Of a stretch of 64,000 nucleotides of DNA, positions 46,001 through 59,164 are shown piece by piece. Numbering within the stretch: the first letter of the stretch is position 1; each line of letters begins with the position of its first letter. The position numbers and the translations under genes were made by a program. The notes below the pieces were generated by a model. It did not search any database and had not been told where the DNA came from. It saw only the letters and a list, made by a program, of their open reading frames with translations. Source of the stretch: Ampullaceana balthica (Eukaryota; Mollusca; Gastropoda; Lymnaeidae); assembly GCA_944989445.1 (NCBI GenBank), contig CALYLW010000547.1:334291-398290 (forward strand). Reading direction: 5' to 3'.

Positions 46001-49000
46001 TGGTGTGGATTGGGGATGGATGTTTGTAGGTTGATAAAGAGAGGTTAATAAAAAAAAAGTAGGGGAAAAGAAAAGTTGGGGGTATTTTTTTGGGAGGGGA
46101 TTGGGTGTGTGTAGGGATGGGTTAGGGGTGGTTTTGGGGTTGTTTGGGGATGGTTTTTATGTTGGGGTGTTGTATAATGGTTTGGGGTTTGTATGGGGTG
46201 GATTGGGGTGGATGGGTTTTTGGGGGGTGTGGTGGGGGGGGGTAGGAGTGATAGTTTTTTTATGGGAGGTTTTGGATTTTGTAGTATGTGTGAGGGGGGG
46301 TTTTTGTGAGGTGAGGTGAGGTGAGGATATAAGAAGGAGTGTTATTTTGGTGGAGTAAGTAGAGTGATGGGAGGTGGTGATGTGGTTTTGGGGTGTGGAG
46401 AAGGGGGAGGATGGATTAAATGGTAATAAAATTGGAAGGTAGGTGGTTTTTATGGGTTGGGGGTGGGGGGGGGATGGGGATGTAGTTGTTGAGTGGGGGG
46501 GGTGAAGGTGGGAGTGAGGTGGGGTGGAGTGGGTGTATGGTGGGGAGTTTTGGTTTTGGTGGAGAGTGGGGGTGGGTGGAGGGTAGGGGTTTTTTAGGGG
46601 GGAGGTGGTTGATGGGGGGTTGGTTGATGTTTGAGTGGTTGGAGGGGTGGTGTTGGGTAGGGTGTTAGTTTGGTGTGAAAGTTGAGAGGATGGGGGGGGG
46701 TAGGTTATATGATTTGGAGGGAGGAGTGAGTTTTGGTTGTTTGTTTTAGGGGGAGTAGTGTGGGATAGATTTGTTGTGTTTTTGTTGTATTGTTTTGATG
46801 GTTGGTAGTTTTTTTGTGTTTGGTGGTTGTTTGGGTTTATTTTTGGAGGAATGTTTTTGGTTGAGGTGATTTGTTGGGGTGAGTGTTTTGGGGGGTTAGG
46901 TGATTGAGTGGTTGGTTGAGGGTTGGAAATGTAAGTGTGGTTGGTAGTAGGGTAGAGTGGGAGGATAGGTTTGAAAGGGGTGGAGGGGAGGGGGTGGGGA
47001 TGTTGTTGGGGATTGGGGGTGGGGTGGTTTTTGTGGATTTTAGTGGTTGGATTTGGTGGGTGGAGGGGTGGGGAATTTGGGGTTATGGTGGAGTTTGGTG
47101 GTATTGTTGTGGTGAGGGGGTTGATGAAGTGGTGTAAGAGGTGGAAAGTGAAGTTATATTGATGGGAGTTAGTGGGGGAGAAAGGAGTTGGGTGGGGGGG
47201 ATAAAGGGGTGTTTGGTATTGGGGGATGGGGGGATGGGGGGGATGGGAGGTTGGGGTTTTTTGTGGTTGGGGAGAGGTGGGGTGGGTGTATTGTTGGGGG
47301 GAGGTGGGTATGGTGATGTATTAGGTTATGTTTTGGATGTGTATGGGTTTTGTAGTTGGGGATGGGTGGTGGGTAGTTTGTTGTTATTTGTTTGGGGGTG
47401 TTGGTTGGGGGTGGGGGATGGTTGTTTGAGTATATTTTAGGGTTGGGGATGTTTGTGTGTTTTTATGTGGGATTGGGATGTAGATAGATGTATGGTAGGT
47501 GTTTTAGATATTGGTTTTGTTTGGGTTGGTATGGTTGTAGGGTAGTGAATAGAAGTGGAATGGATGTGAAGTGTGATTTGGGGAGTTAGGGTGAGGGTGT
47601 TTTGGGGGTGGGGGTGGGGATGGTTGGGGTGGGGGTTGGTGTGAATGGTGTGGGTTTGTTTAGTGGTGAGTGGTTTGTTAGTGTTGAGGGTTGTGGGGGG
47701 TTGTGTGTGGTGTGTGGGTGTGGTTGGGGGTAGTGTTGTGGGGTTGGGTGGTGTTGTGGAGTGGTTGTAGTTGAGTGGTGTTGAGTGAGAGATTATGTTA
47801 TTAGTGGGTGTGGGGGTTTTGGGTGTGTTGTGAGAGGATATGATATGTGAGAGGATATGATAGGGTAGAGGATATGATGAGAGTGGAGTGATATGATTAG
47901 AGTGAGAGGATATGATGAGAGTAGAGGATATGATGAGAGTGAGAGGATTTGATGATAGAGTAAGGATATGATGAGAGTGAGGAGGTGGTGATTATGGGTA
48001 GGTAATGGATTTGTTAAGTTGTTTTGTTGATATTTGGGGGATTATGGTTGATTTTTTGGGTTAGGTGTGTAGGGGTGTGTGTGTGTATGGTATGTGTGGG
48101 TGAGGGTATGTGGTATGGGTAGGTTTGGGTAGGGGTTGGGGGGTGGGAGTGAGGGATGGGTGTTGTGTGGTGTATATGGGTATTGTGAGGGTGTTGGGTG
48201 TTAGGATTGGGTGGGGAGGGGGTTGGAGGGTGGTGTTAGTTATTGTAAGGGTGAGGGTGAGATAATGGGTGGGGGGGGTGGTGGGTGTTGTTGTTTTAGG
48301 ATTTGGTGTGGGAGGGAGGGAGGTGGGGGGGTGGGGATAGGGTTGGGGAGGGGATAGGGATTAGTAGATTGGTGGGGGGGATTTTGTTTTGTTTGTTTGG
48401 ATTTGATGGGGGGAGTTTGAGTTTGGGTTGTTTTTTGAGATTTAGTTTAGGGATTGGGTGATGGGGGAATTTTGTGTGGTGAATTGTATTTTTATGTGGG
48501 TAAAAAGAGGGGGGTGAGTATGGATGTTATGGAGGTTGAAAAAGGAGGATTGAGGATGAATGTGGATGGGGGTTGTAGGGAGGGGTTGTTGGGATTTGGG
48601 GGTTTGTTTTTTGTTTTGTTGGGGGGGTTGGTTAGGGGATGTGGGGGATTGAATTATTTTGGGAAGGGTAATGGGTGATTGGAATATGTTTTTTAAATTG
48701 TTTTTGGGTGGGAGTTTTAGTAGTGTTTGTGTTGTTGTAGTGGGAAGTATGGTTTGGTTGGTTGATGGTGGTGGAGGGTATTTTGGGGATGAGTGGTTTT
48801 GGTGTGAGGTGGTTTGGGGGGTAATTTTGGGTGTTGTTGGGGGGGGGAATTGGGTGGTTGTTGGGTGTGTAGAGTAGGGGAGAGAGAGGTGGTGGGGGTG
48901 GGTGGTGGGTTGAGATGTAGTTATTTTGGGGGGGGAGGGAGGTTGGGAGATGTGATTTAGTTTGGGGGGGAGGGGTTAGATAGTTAGGGTAGATAGGTTA

Positions 49001-52000
49001 GTGAGTGGGTGGAGGGTGTTTTATGGTGTTTGAGTTTGGTTGATGGGTGAGTGGTTGGAAAAATGTGTTGAGTTTTTTTGGGGGGGTTGATGTAATAAAG
49101 TTTGTTGTATGTGATTGGTTGGAGTTGGGTTTTGTATGGTATTATATTTGGTGTAGATTAGGGATTATAGATGTGTTATGTGGTGTTTTTATAAGTGAGG
49201 TGGAAGGATTTTATTTATATGGATTTGAAGAAGGGGGAAAGGAAGTTGGAGGAGTTGGGGGAAGAAGTTTTTTATGTTTTAATTAGTAGTGATTATGGGT
49301 TTTAGAGTTGTGTTGGATTTATATTTAATGTGTGTAGAGGTGTAGATTGTTAGGAGGTGTGTTGTGAGAGGGGTATGTGTTTGTTGTGTTTGGTGGGGGG
49401 ATTTATGTAGTGGGAGTGGGGGGGTTGGGGGATGTTGGGGGGGGAGGGGGGGTGTTGATTTTATTGTTGTGATATTGGGGGGTTTGAGTATGTGATGTAT
49501 GGGTGGGTATTGGGTTTGGGGGGTGGTGTTTTGGTGTGAGGGGGTTTGGTTTAATGAGGGAGGTATTGGGGTTGTTTAGGGTTAGAAGGTGTGTGTAATG
49601 AGGATTAAGGGTATGGGGGGGGGGATTTTGAGTGATGGTTTTTGTGGGGGGGGAAGGTATAGGTGGGTAGGTTGTGGAGGGGATGTTTGGGTTGTGAGGG
49701 GGGGGTGGGGGGGGTTGATGATTGGGAATTGGAAGGGGAGTATGGAGTGATTGTGAGTAGGAGAGTAATTTGAGTGTTGTGTGGTGGTTTATGAGCATAG
49801 GTAAGTGGGTTGATGGGGTGGGTGTTATGGGGTTGTTAGGGGGGGTGTTGGGGGGGGATTTTAGTGGGGTTGGGTAAGAGGGTAGGGATAGGGGGGTAAT
49901 TTTGGAGGGGGGTTTGTAAGGGGGTTAGTGGAATTTTATTTGTATATTTGGTATTTGTGTGATGTATTTGGTTTATTGATGTTGGTAGGGGTGGTTAGGG
50001 GGTGGGGGGGTTTTTTTGGGGATAATGTTGAGGGGAAGTGTGGGGGGGGTGGAAGGGGAGTAGGGGGTGTATAGGGTTGTAGGGAGAGGAGTTTTGGGGA
50101 GGAGGTGGTTATTAGGAGTGTGTTGTGGTGTGTAGTAGGAGTGTGAGGGGAGTTGGTGGTTAGTGGGGGGTGTGGGGAGAGGGGGGGTTTGAGTTTTTGT
50201 TTTGGGTGGGAAGGTGGTGGGGGTGAGGTTGTGGTAGGGATTTTGGATGTGTTGGGTAGTGGATGATGGGGGATGTATTGATTAGGGGGATGGATTTGAT
50301 AGTAATGTTTGTTGGGGTGGGTTTGGAATGTTTGGGTGGTGGGGATTTTGGGTGGGGTTGGGGGTTTGGGGGGTAAATGGTGGGGAGTATTGGAATTGTG
50401 TATGGGGATATGTTTTGGAGGTAGTTATGTTGAGGGGGTGGGGAGGTGTTGGTGTGGGTTTTTGTTATTGTGAGTATATTTGTGGTAGTGTTGTGTTAGG
50501 GAGTGTGGTGTTATTTGGGAGGAAGAGGTGGGAGTGGTGAAATAGATTGGGATGGGGATTAGTATTATTTATGGAGGGTTGAGTGGAGAGGGTGAGGAAT
50601 GGGATTTGAGTTGTTTTGAAAGGAAGGAGGAGTTTTTTAAAGTAATGTTTTTGGTGGGTTTTGTGGTTTTGTTTTGGTTTTGATTGAAGTGATTGGGGAG
50701 TGGTGGGTGGGTGGGTTGTGGGGGTGAATTAGTATAGTAGGGGGGATTTGTTTGGAGGGGGGTGTTGGGTGTGGGGATGTGGGTGTTGGGGGGGTGTGGT
50801 TTGTTTTGTTGGGGGAGGTGGGGTTGGTGGTGATAGGGGGTTTTGGATGAGGGATGGTGAGTTTTGGGGTTGTTGTGGGTTTTGGAGTTTTTTGTAGTTT
50901 ATTTTGGGGTTGGGTTTGGGTTGTTTGGTTGGGGGTTTGGTGTGGGTGGGTGGGGATGGGGGAAGTGAAGTTTAGTTTAGTTAGTGAGGTGAGAGGTTTT
51001 AGTTTAGGTGGGTTATGAGGGGAGGGGTTAATAGTTTAATATTGTTGGGGGTTTGTATTTGTGAATAGGGTGGATAGGTTAATATTGTGGTTTGTATTAG
51101 ATATTTTGGTGGGTGTGGGTAGTTTAGTTGGTGGTTAGTTGGTTGGTAAAAGGTAGATTGTAGTAGGTGTATTTTGGGTAGTGGGTGATGTTGTGGTTGG
51201 GTGGGTGTTGTTGGGTTGGTTGGGTTTGGTTTGGTAGTGGGGTTAGTAGTAAAGAGAGGTTTTTTTTTATAAAGGAGTTGGTGGTGTTAGGGGTTGTAGG
51301 AAGTTTGTATATGGATTTTTGATTTATTAGTGGGGTGTTGGTTTGGTTGGGTTAGAGGGTGTGTAAAATAGGTGATGTAAAGATGTAGGGAGATGATGTG
51401 TGGATGTGTATGGGATAGGGTGATTTTTAGGGGTGGGGGGGGGTTGTATGTATATTTTTGATGGGGGTAGTTGTTTGTTTTTTGTGAGTGTTAGTTTGTA
51501 TGGATATAGGTGTAAAGAAGAAAGGGGTGTGATATAGGGATAATTGAGAGGGGGGGGGGTGGGAGGATGGAGGGTGGGGGGGAAGGAGGGAGAATAGGGA
51601 GGGGATAGAGAATGTTGATTGAGAGGAGTTGGAGTAGAAGATGAGAGTGGGATGTTGTTGGTGTTTGAAGATTTTGAGGTGGGGTATGAGGGTGAAAGGG
51701 GATTTTGTTTTTGTGTTAGTTTTATTGGGTAGAGGGTGTTGTGTGGTGTATTTTGTAATGAGAGGAGAATAAGTTATGAGGGGTAATGTATGTATGTATG
51801 TATGTATTAGGGTTGGTGGTGTGGGGTGTGTGTGTGGGGGGGAGGTAGTTATATTGTTTTTGGGGTTTAGGGTAGTTGATGATGAAGGGGTAGGGGGGAG
51901 GGGTGTGGGGGGTGGTGAAGTGTGAGGGGGGTGAATATAGTGGAGTGGGGAATTTGTAGGTGGATGTGAGGTGGAGGGGTGATTGGGGGGGGGTTTTGGT

Positions 52001-52699
52001 GGGGGTTTGGTTTGGTTGGGTTGTTTTGTTATGGGGGGTGTTTGTGGGGGTTATTGGTTATTGAAGGTTGGGGGTAAATGGGGAGAAGGGGGTTATGGTT
52101 GGGTGTTGGTGGATGTTGAGGTGTAAATTTGGGATTGGGGGAGGGGGGATATGATGATGTAGTTTTTTATGATTGAAAGGAGGTGGTGGAAGGTGTGTTT
52201 GTGTTGTATAGATGATAGTGGTGTTGGAGGGGGTGGTTGTGTGGGGGGTTTGGGGGAGGTGGGGAAGGGTGGGAGGTGGTAGTGTTAGTTATATAGGGGG
52301 GGAATGGTGGGATTTTGGGTTGTTAGGGATTTGAGGGGTGGGGGGGTGGTGTGGTATTTGTTTTGTAATGTAGTGGTTAGGGGGGTGTGTGTTGTGTAAG
52401 AGGGTTGTATGTTTGGGTAGTGGTTGTAATAGTGGGGAGGAGGGTTATGGGGGTTTTTGTAGAAATATAAAAAGAGTTTGGGTATGGTGATATTTTTTGG
52501 GAGTTGATTGGGGGGGGTATGATATGAAGTAGGGATGTTTGTATGGTATGTAGTTGTGGAGTGGTGGGGTGTGACGTTTGGGGTTTGTGGTGTTGTGGGG
52601 TGGGTGGGGGGGAGTGGGAGAGTTTGGTTAGTTGTTGATTGAGTTGGAGTGGGTGAGTGGGGGGATAGATGAGAGGGGGTGTGGGGATTGTTGTGGGGA

Positions 52700-53220
52700 G
52701 TAAGTGTGGAGTAGGGGGGGGAGGTGTGGGAAGTGTAAGTGTGGTAAGTGTGGGGGGGGGATGTGTGTGGTGTGGGGTGGTATTTTTAATAGGTTGTGGG
52801 GGGGGTAGATGGAGGTTTGGGTGATATAGTTGGTGGGTGAGGGTGTGGTGGGTAGGAAGTGTGGTAAGTGTGGGGGGGAAGTGTGTGGTTGTGGGGGGGT
52901 GTATTTTAATAGGAGGTGGGGTGGTGTGATGGAGGTTTGGGTGATAGAAGTTGGTGGGTGTGGGGTGTGGTGGGAGTAAGTGTTGATGGGGGGGAAGTGT
53001 GGTAAGTGTGGGGGGGGAAGTGTGTGGAAGTGTGTGTGGGGGGTGTATTTTTGTTATGAGGATGTGGGGTGGTAGATGGAGGTTTGGGTGATAGAGTTGG
53101 TGGGTGTGGGGTGTTGGTTGGGAGTAAGTGTGAATGGGGGGGAAGTGTGGTAAGTGGGGGGGGGGAAAGTTTATTGGGGAAGTGGGGGGGTATTGGAATG
53201 TGATGTAAGTATGTGTAGAT
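52700..53220. repeat. Sub-repeat A of macrosatellite copy 2
   Basis: Four units of about 110 bp matching the block at 41,270-41,760, with gatggaggtttgggtgata and gtgtggtaagtgtggggg. Confidence 0.8.
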
Positions 53221-54109
53221 GTTATTTTAGTTAAGGAAGGGTGTTTTTGGGTATTGATTTTGGTGGTAGAAGGGGGTTTAGGATTAAGGGTAGATGTTGG
53301 TGGTTGGAGTTAATTGTGGGTTGGGAGGGGATATAGAATAAGGGGTGTTGTTTATTGTTTATTTGTTGTGGTTGTGTGGTTTTGTGGGGTTGGGGGTTGG
53401 GGGAATTGTATTATGAGGATATAGGTATGGGGGGTGGAATGTAGTTTATTTGGGGGGTTATGAGGATGGAGGGAGGGATGGTAGGGTGAGTGGTGTATTG
53501 GGTGTAGGGTTATGTTGGGGGTATGGGTGTATGGGTGGTATATTGGATGTGTAGTTTTGGGATGTATATGTGGGTATATGGTGGGAGTGGGTTGTATGTA
53601 GATGGGTGTATGAGAGAGATTTATTATTAGTTGGTGTGTGTGTTTGTGTGTGTTGTGGTAATGGATGGGAGGGGGTGTGGGGGGTGTAAATGGGGAGTGT
53701 AGATTTTGTAGGGGTTTGTGGAAGTGAATTGGTGTAGGTTGGAGAGTTGTTTGGTGTTATGGTTTATGGTGGGATAGTTGGAGAGTTGTATTTGTGATAG
53801 ATTTGAGATGTGGAGTTTTATGGGAGGGAGGTGGGTTGTTATTTTGGTAAGGTTTAGGGGATGGGGATTAATGGATTAAGGATTAAGATGGGGATAGAGT
53901 GGTAGTGGGTAGGGGGGAGATGGGGGATGGATGTTTTGGGAAGGGGATTTTGAATGGTTTAGTGGGGGGTTTGGTTGTTGGTGTGATTGGGTTGGGATTT
54001 TGGTAAGTTGGGGAGGGTATGGGGGTGTTTGTAGGGAGGGGGGGGTGTGAAGTGGTGGGATGGTGAGGTTAGGGTTTATATGAGTTTAGGAGGGGAGGGT
54101 TTTTTTTGA

Positions 54110-54560
54110 GGTTGTGAGATTTTAGGTGTGAGGGTGTAAAAGGTTGGTGTTTTGTGTTTGTTGGTATGGTGTTTGGGTTGTTGGTAGATGATTTGTGTAA
54201 GAGGGGTGGGGGGGAAGTTATTTGTAGATGTAGATAGATGTGAGTTTTTTGTGAGGTTGTGAGATTTTTGAGGTGAGGTTAAAAGTTGTGTTTTGTGTTT
54301 GTTGGTGTGGTGTTTGGGTTGTTGTGGATGATTTGTTTAAGAGGGGGGGGGGAAGTTATTTGTGGATGTGAGTTTTTTTGTGAGGGTTGTGATTTTTGAT
54401 GTGAGGTGAAAAGTTGTGTTTTTGTTTGTTGGTAGGGGTGTTTGGGTTGGTTGGTAGGATAATTTGTGGTAAAGAAGTTGTTTGTAGATGTGAGGATTTT
54501 TTTGTGAGGGTTGTGAGTGAGGATTGTGAAGATTTTTGTATGTGAGGTTACAAAGTAGGT
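54110..54560. repeat. Sub-repeat B of macrosatellite copy 2
   Basis: Units matching the block at 42,600-43,050, with gttgtgttttgtgtttgttg and gaagttatttgtagatgtga. Confidence 0.8.
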
Positions 54561-57500
54561 GGGTGAATTGTGTTAATAAGTGAGGTTATTGAGAGATATG
54601 TGATGGTGTGGGTGTTGGGTGGGTTGGAAAGATAAAAGTGATTTTTGAATGATTTGATGGAGGTAGAAGGTGGGATTGGGATTTTGGAGTGTGATTGTTG
54701 TTTGTAGGTGTGGTTGGAGTGGGTGGTTTGGTTTGGGGTGGATAATAATAGGATGGATAGAGGGGGAGGGGTGTAGGGGTGTTGGGGGTTTTGAGGATTT
54801 TTTTTGTGGGGGGATGGTTGTGGATTAGGGTTGGTGGGTTGGTAGTGTGGTGATGTGTTTATATGGGTTGAGGAGGGTGAGGGATGAGGGTTGTGTTTGT
54901 GATTATAGATATGAGAGGGGTTATAAGGGGGGATATGGGGTGGGGATTTGATGGGGGGTGGGAGTTAGTTTAAGAGGATTAGTTGATTTGGTTTTTTGTG
55001 ATGGATGATTAAGTTTGGAAGAGTTGTGGGTGTAGGTGAGTGGGGTGTGTAAGTTGTTGATGTTGAGGGGGTGGGGGGTGGGGGAGAGAGGTGGAGGAGG
55101 GTTATATTTTTTTGGGTTAGAGGGGTTGTTGAGTGTAGAGTTGGTGTTAAGGAAGTGGTTTTATGGTAAGGAAATTGAGATTAGGGGATGGGGTTATGTG
55201 GGTTTTTTAGGGGGAGGGTGGATTGGTTGGGTTGGGATTTGTTGGAGGTTATTATGGTGTTAAGTGTAGTATTTTTGTGATGTTGTGGGGGTGGGGGGGG
55301 GATTTGAGTTGTGGAGGTGTAAATGTGTGAAGAATAAAGAAAGTTGATTTAGTGTTTTATTTGGATTTTGGGTAGGAGGTGATGGGGTTTGGGGGTGTGG
55401 GAGGGGTGGAGTTGTATTGTAGTTGTGTGATTTGTGTATGTTGGAAAGGGGAGGGTGGTGGTGGGGGGTTGTTAGAGGGGGGGGGTGGGGGGTTGGGTGG
55501 GGGGTGTTTTGTGGGTGTGGTGTGTGTGGGGGGGTGGGGGGTTTGGGGTTGTGGGGGGGGTGGGGGTGTGGGTTGGTGTGTTTGTTAGGGGGGTGAGTGG
55601 GAGGTTGTGTGGAGGTGGTGGGGGTTGTTTGGGGGGGTTTGGTAGGATGTGGGTGTATGGGGGGTTTGATTTATAGTGGGGGTTAGGGGGTGTTTGGGTG
55701 GGGGTATTATGATTGGTGGTGGGGGGTAGGGGTATGGTGGGGGGTGGGTGGGAGGGGTGAGTGGTAGATTGTGGTGGGGGTGGGAGTGTTGTGGTGGGGG
55801 TGGTGGATTGAGGGGGTGGGGTGGGGAGGTTGGTTGTAGGGGTGGGTGTGTGGGGGGGTTGTGTATGGGTGGGGGGGGGTTTTAGGGGGATGGGGTGGGT
55901 GGATAAAGATAGTTGATGGTGGGGAGGGGGGTGGGGGGGTAGGTGATAGTGGTTTTGTGTAGGGTTAGGGTTTGGTTGGTTGGTAGGTGATTGTTTGGAT
56001 GTAGGATGTGTTGTAGTTGGGGGGTGTGAGTGTGGTGGGGTTTGTGTGGGGGTGGGTTGGGGTGGGTGGGGGGGGTGTGGGTGGTGTGGTGTGTTGTGTG
56101 TTGGGGGGGGTGGGTGGTAGTGTGGGGGTGTGGTGTTGGGGTGGGTGGGGTGGGGGGTGGTGGGGTGTGGGGGGGTGGGTGGTAGTGGGGGTGGGGTGTG
56201 GGGTGTTAGTGGGTTGGGGGGTGGGTAGTTGGGGTGGGTTTATTTAGTGGGTGGGGTGGGTGAGTGGGGTAATGGATTGTAGTGGTGGTGGGGGTGGGTT
56301 GTGGGGGTTGGGGTGGTGTTGGGGGGTTGGGGGGGGTGTTGGTGTGGGGGGTTGGGGTGGGTTTGGGAGGGTGGTTGTGGGTTGGGTGGGGTGGTTGGGT
56401 GTGGGGGGTGGTTTGGTTGTGGGGGTTGTGGTGTGGTTGGGGGGTGGGGTGGGGGGTGGGGGGTAGTTGGGTTGTGGTGTTGTGGGGGTGTGGGTAGGGG
56501 GGTTGGTTGGTTGGGTTGTGGGGGGTGGGGGGTGGGTGGGTGTTTGGGGTGGTGTTGTGGTGTGGGTGGTTGTGGTGATTGTTGGGGTGGGTGGTGGGTT
56601 GATGGGGGTGTGGGGGGTTGGTGTGGTGGTTGTGGGGTGTGGGTGGGGGTGGGTTTGTGGGGTGTGGTTTTTGGGTGTTGGTGTGGTGATGGGGGATGGG
56701 TGTATGAGTGGTGTTTGGGGTTTTAGGTGTATGGGGGGTTTGTTTGGTGGGTGGGTTGGGTATGGTGGGAGGGGTGGAGGGTTGGTGTATGGGGGGGGTG
56801 ATTTGGGTTGGGGGGTGGGGGTGATGGATGTTTGGGGTGTTGGGTGTTTGGTAGGGTAGTGGGGGTTGGGATTTTTGTGTTTTTGGGGTGTTTTTGTGGT
56901 TGTGGGTGGTTTTGAGTGTGTTAGTGGGTGGTGGTAGTGGGGGTGATGTATTAGTGGGTGTTGTGGGTTTGTGGTGTGGGGGGTGGTTTAAAGGATGGGT
57001 TGGGGGTGTAATTTTTGTTGTGTTAGGTTTATTTGTGGGGATATGGGTGGGGGGTTTGTAGTATTGGTTGGTGATGGTGGGGGGTGGTGGGGGTAGTGTG
57101 TGGGTGGGGGAGGGGGGTGATGTTGTGGTTGGGGTGGGTTTTGTGTTTAGAGGGGGTTTAGGTAGTTAGGGGAGGTATGGTTTTGGAGTTTTTTTTGTGG
57201 AGTTTTATGGTGGTTTTGGGATATTTTTGTTTGTTTTGGTGTATGTTGGGGTTTGGATTGGGTTGTTGTGTGGTGTGAGGAGGGGTGTGATGGATTGAGG
57301 GTTTGGTGTTTTGGGTAAGGGGGGAAGGTGTGTAGTATTGTTATTATATGGTGTGGATTGGGATGATGTTGTAGGGTTGATAAAAGAGGTTAATAAAAAA
57401 AAAGTAGGGGGAAAAGGAAAAGTTGGGGGTATTTTTTTGGAGGGAGGTGGATTGGTGGTGTGTAGGGAGGTTAGGGTGGTTTTGGGGGTTTTTTGGGGAT

Positions 57501-59164
57501 GGGTTTTTAGTGTTGGGGTGTTGTATAATGGTTTGGGGTTTGTATGGGGTGGGATTGGGTGGATGGGTTTTTGGGGGTGTGGTGGGGGGGGGTAGGAGTG
57601 ATAGTTTTTTTATGGTAGGTTTTGGATTTTGTAGTATGTGTGAGGGGGGGGTTTTGTGAGGTGAGGTGAGGTGAGGATATAAGAAGGAGTGTATTTTGGT
57701 GAGGATAGTAAGTGAGTGATGGGAGGTGATGAGTGGTTTGTGTGTGAGAAGGGGGAGGATGGATTAAATGGGAATAAATTGGAAGTAGGGGTTTTTATGG
57801 GTGGTTGGGGGGGGGAGGATGTAGGGTTGTTAGTGAAGGTGGGGAGTGAGTGGGGGAGTATGGTGGGAGTTTGGTTTGGTTGGGGAGAGTGGTGGTGGGT
57901 GAGGGGGTAGGGGTGGTTTTTTAGGGGGGAGGTGGTTGATGTTGTGGTTGTATGTTTGAGTGTGGGAGGGGTGGTGTTGGGGGTGTTAGATGTTGTTGAA
58001 AGGGTTGAGGGGGGATGGGGTAGTTATATGATTTGGAGGGAGGAGTGATTGTTGGTTGTTTTTTTAGGGGGAGTAGTGTGGATAGATTTGTTGTGTTTTT
58101 GTGTATTGTTTTATGGTTGTTATTTTTGTGTTTGGTGGTTGTTTGGGGTTTATTTTTGGAGGAATGGGGGGGGGTTTTTGGGTTGAGTGATTTTGTTGGG
58201 TTGAGTGGTTTTGGGGTTAGGTGATTGATGGTTGGTTGAGGGTTGGGAAATGTAAGTGTGTTGGTAGTAGGTAGAGTGGGAGGATAGGTTTGAAAGGGGT
58301 GGAGGGGAGGGGTGTGGGGGATGGGGTGTTGGGGATTTGGGGTGGGTGGTTTTTGTGGATTTTAGGTTGGATTTTGGTGGGTGGAGGGGTGGGAATTTGG
58401 GGTTATGGTGGAGTTTGGTGGTATTTGTTGTTGAGTGGGTGATGATGGTTTAAGAGGTGGAAAGTGAAAGTTATATTGATGGGAGTTATGAGAATAGGGA
58501 GTTGGGTGGGGGGATAAAGGGGTGTTGGTATTGGGGATGAGGGAGTGGGGGGGATGGGAGGTTGGGTGTTTTTGGGTGGTTGGGAGAGGTGGGGTGGGTG
58601 TATGTTGGGGAGTGAGGTAGGGGGTATGGATGTATTAGGTTATGTTTTTGGATGTTTATGGGTTATTGTAGTTGGGGGATGGGTGGTGGGTAGTTTGTTG
58701 TAATTTGTTTGGGGGGGTGTTTTAGGTGTGGGGGGAGGGTTGTTTGTTGTATGATTTTAGGGTTGGTGATGGTGGTGTTTGTTTTTATTGTGGGGATTGG
58801 GGGATGTAGATGGTGAGATGTATGTTAGTGTGTTTAGATATTGGTTTTGTTTGGGTTGGTATGGTTGTAGGGGTAAGTGAAGAGAAGTGGAATGGGAAGT
58901 GTGAAGTGTGATTGGGGAGTTGGTTAGGGGAGAGGTGGGGGGGGATTTTGGGGGTGGTGGGATGGTTGGGGGGGTGGGTAGGGGTGTGAATGGGGATGTT
59001 TTTTAGTTAGGGGGTTGGTGTGTAGTGGTTGTGAGTTTGGGTGGGTTTAGTGGTTGTGGGTGGTGTGTGTGGGTTTAGTTTGTGGTTTGGTTTATGTGGG
59101 TTTGTAGGTGAGGGTGGGGGTTGGAGGGAGAGAGATTGTTATTATTTGGGTTTTTTGGTTTGTA

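Larger units (their letters stand above)
36240..47829. repeat. Macrosatellite copy 1 (about 11.6 kb), C-poor
   Basis: Long-range tandem unit. The landmark aggtttgggtagggg lies at 36584, 48121 and 59440, and (gtat)n followed by tagggttggtgg lies at about 40309, 51788 and 62972, so the unit is about 11.3 to 11.5 kb. This copy starts with recognisable C content that falls over the first 2 to 3 kb. It includes an island of normal composition at about 38.3-38.85 kb. I recognised no rRNA, histone or other gene sequence in it, even allowing for C read as T. Confidence 0.85.
47830..59164. repeat. Macrosatellite copy 2 (about 11.3 kb), nearly C-free
   Basis: Starts with a minisatellite of gaggatatgatgagagta type (47,830-47,980) whose counterparts lie at about 59,165-59,310 and, in degraded form with C, at about 36,260-36,410. 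The order of landmarks is the same as in copy 1. The only C I noticed are near 49,796, 52,575 and 54,551. Differences from copy 1 are mostly length changes in G and T runs. The stretch 55,450-56,870 is almost only G and T. Confidence 0.88.

Noticed and set aside
49403..49798. 131-codon minus-strand Pro/His/Thr/Asn-rich frame
   Set aside because: The minus strand has almost no G here, so the amino-acid set is restricted by composition. There is no gene support.
56301..56859. Long frames rich in Gly, Val, Trp and Cys
   Set aside because: The stretch is almost only G and T, so no stop codon can occur except by rare A. This is a composition effect.
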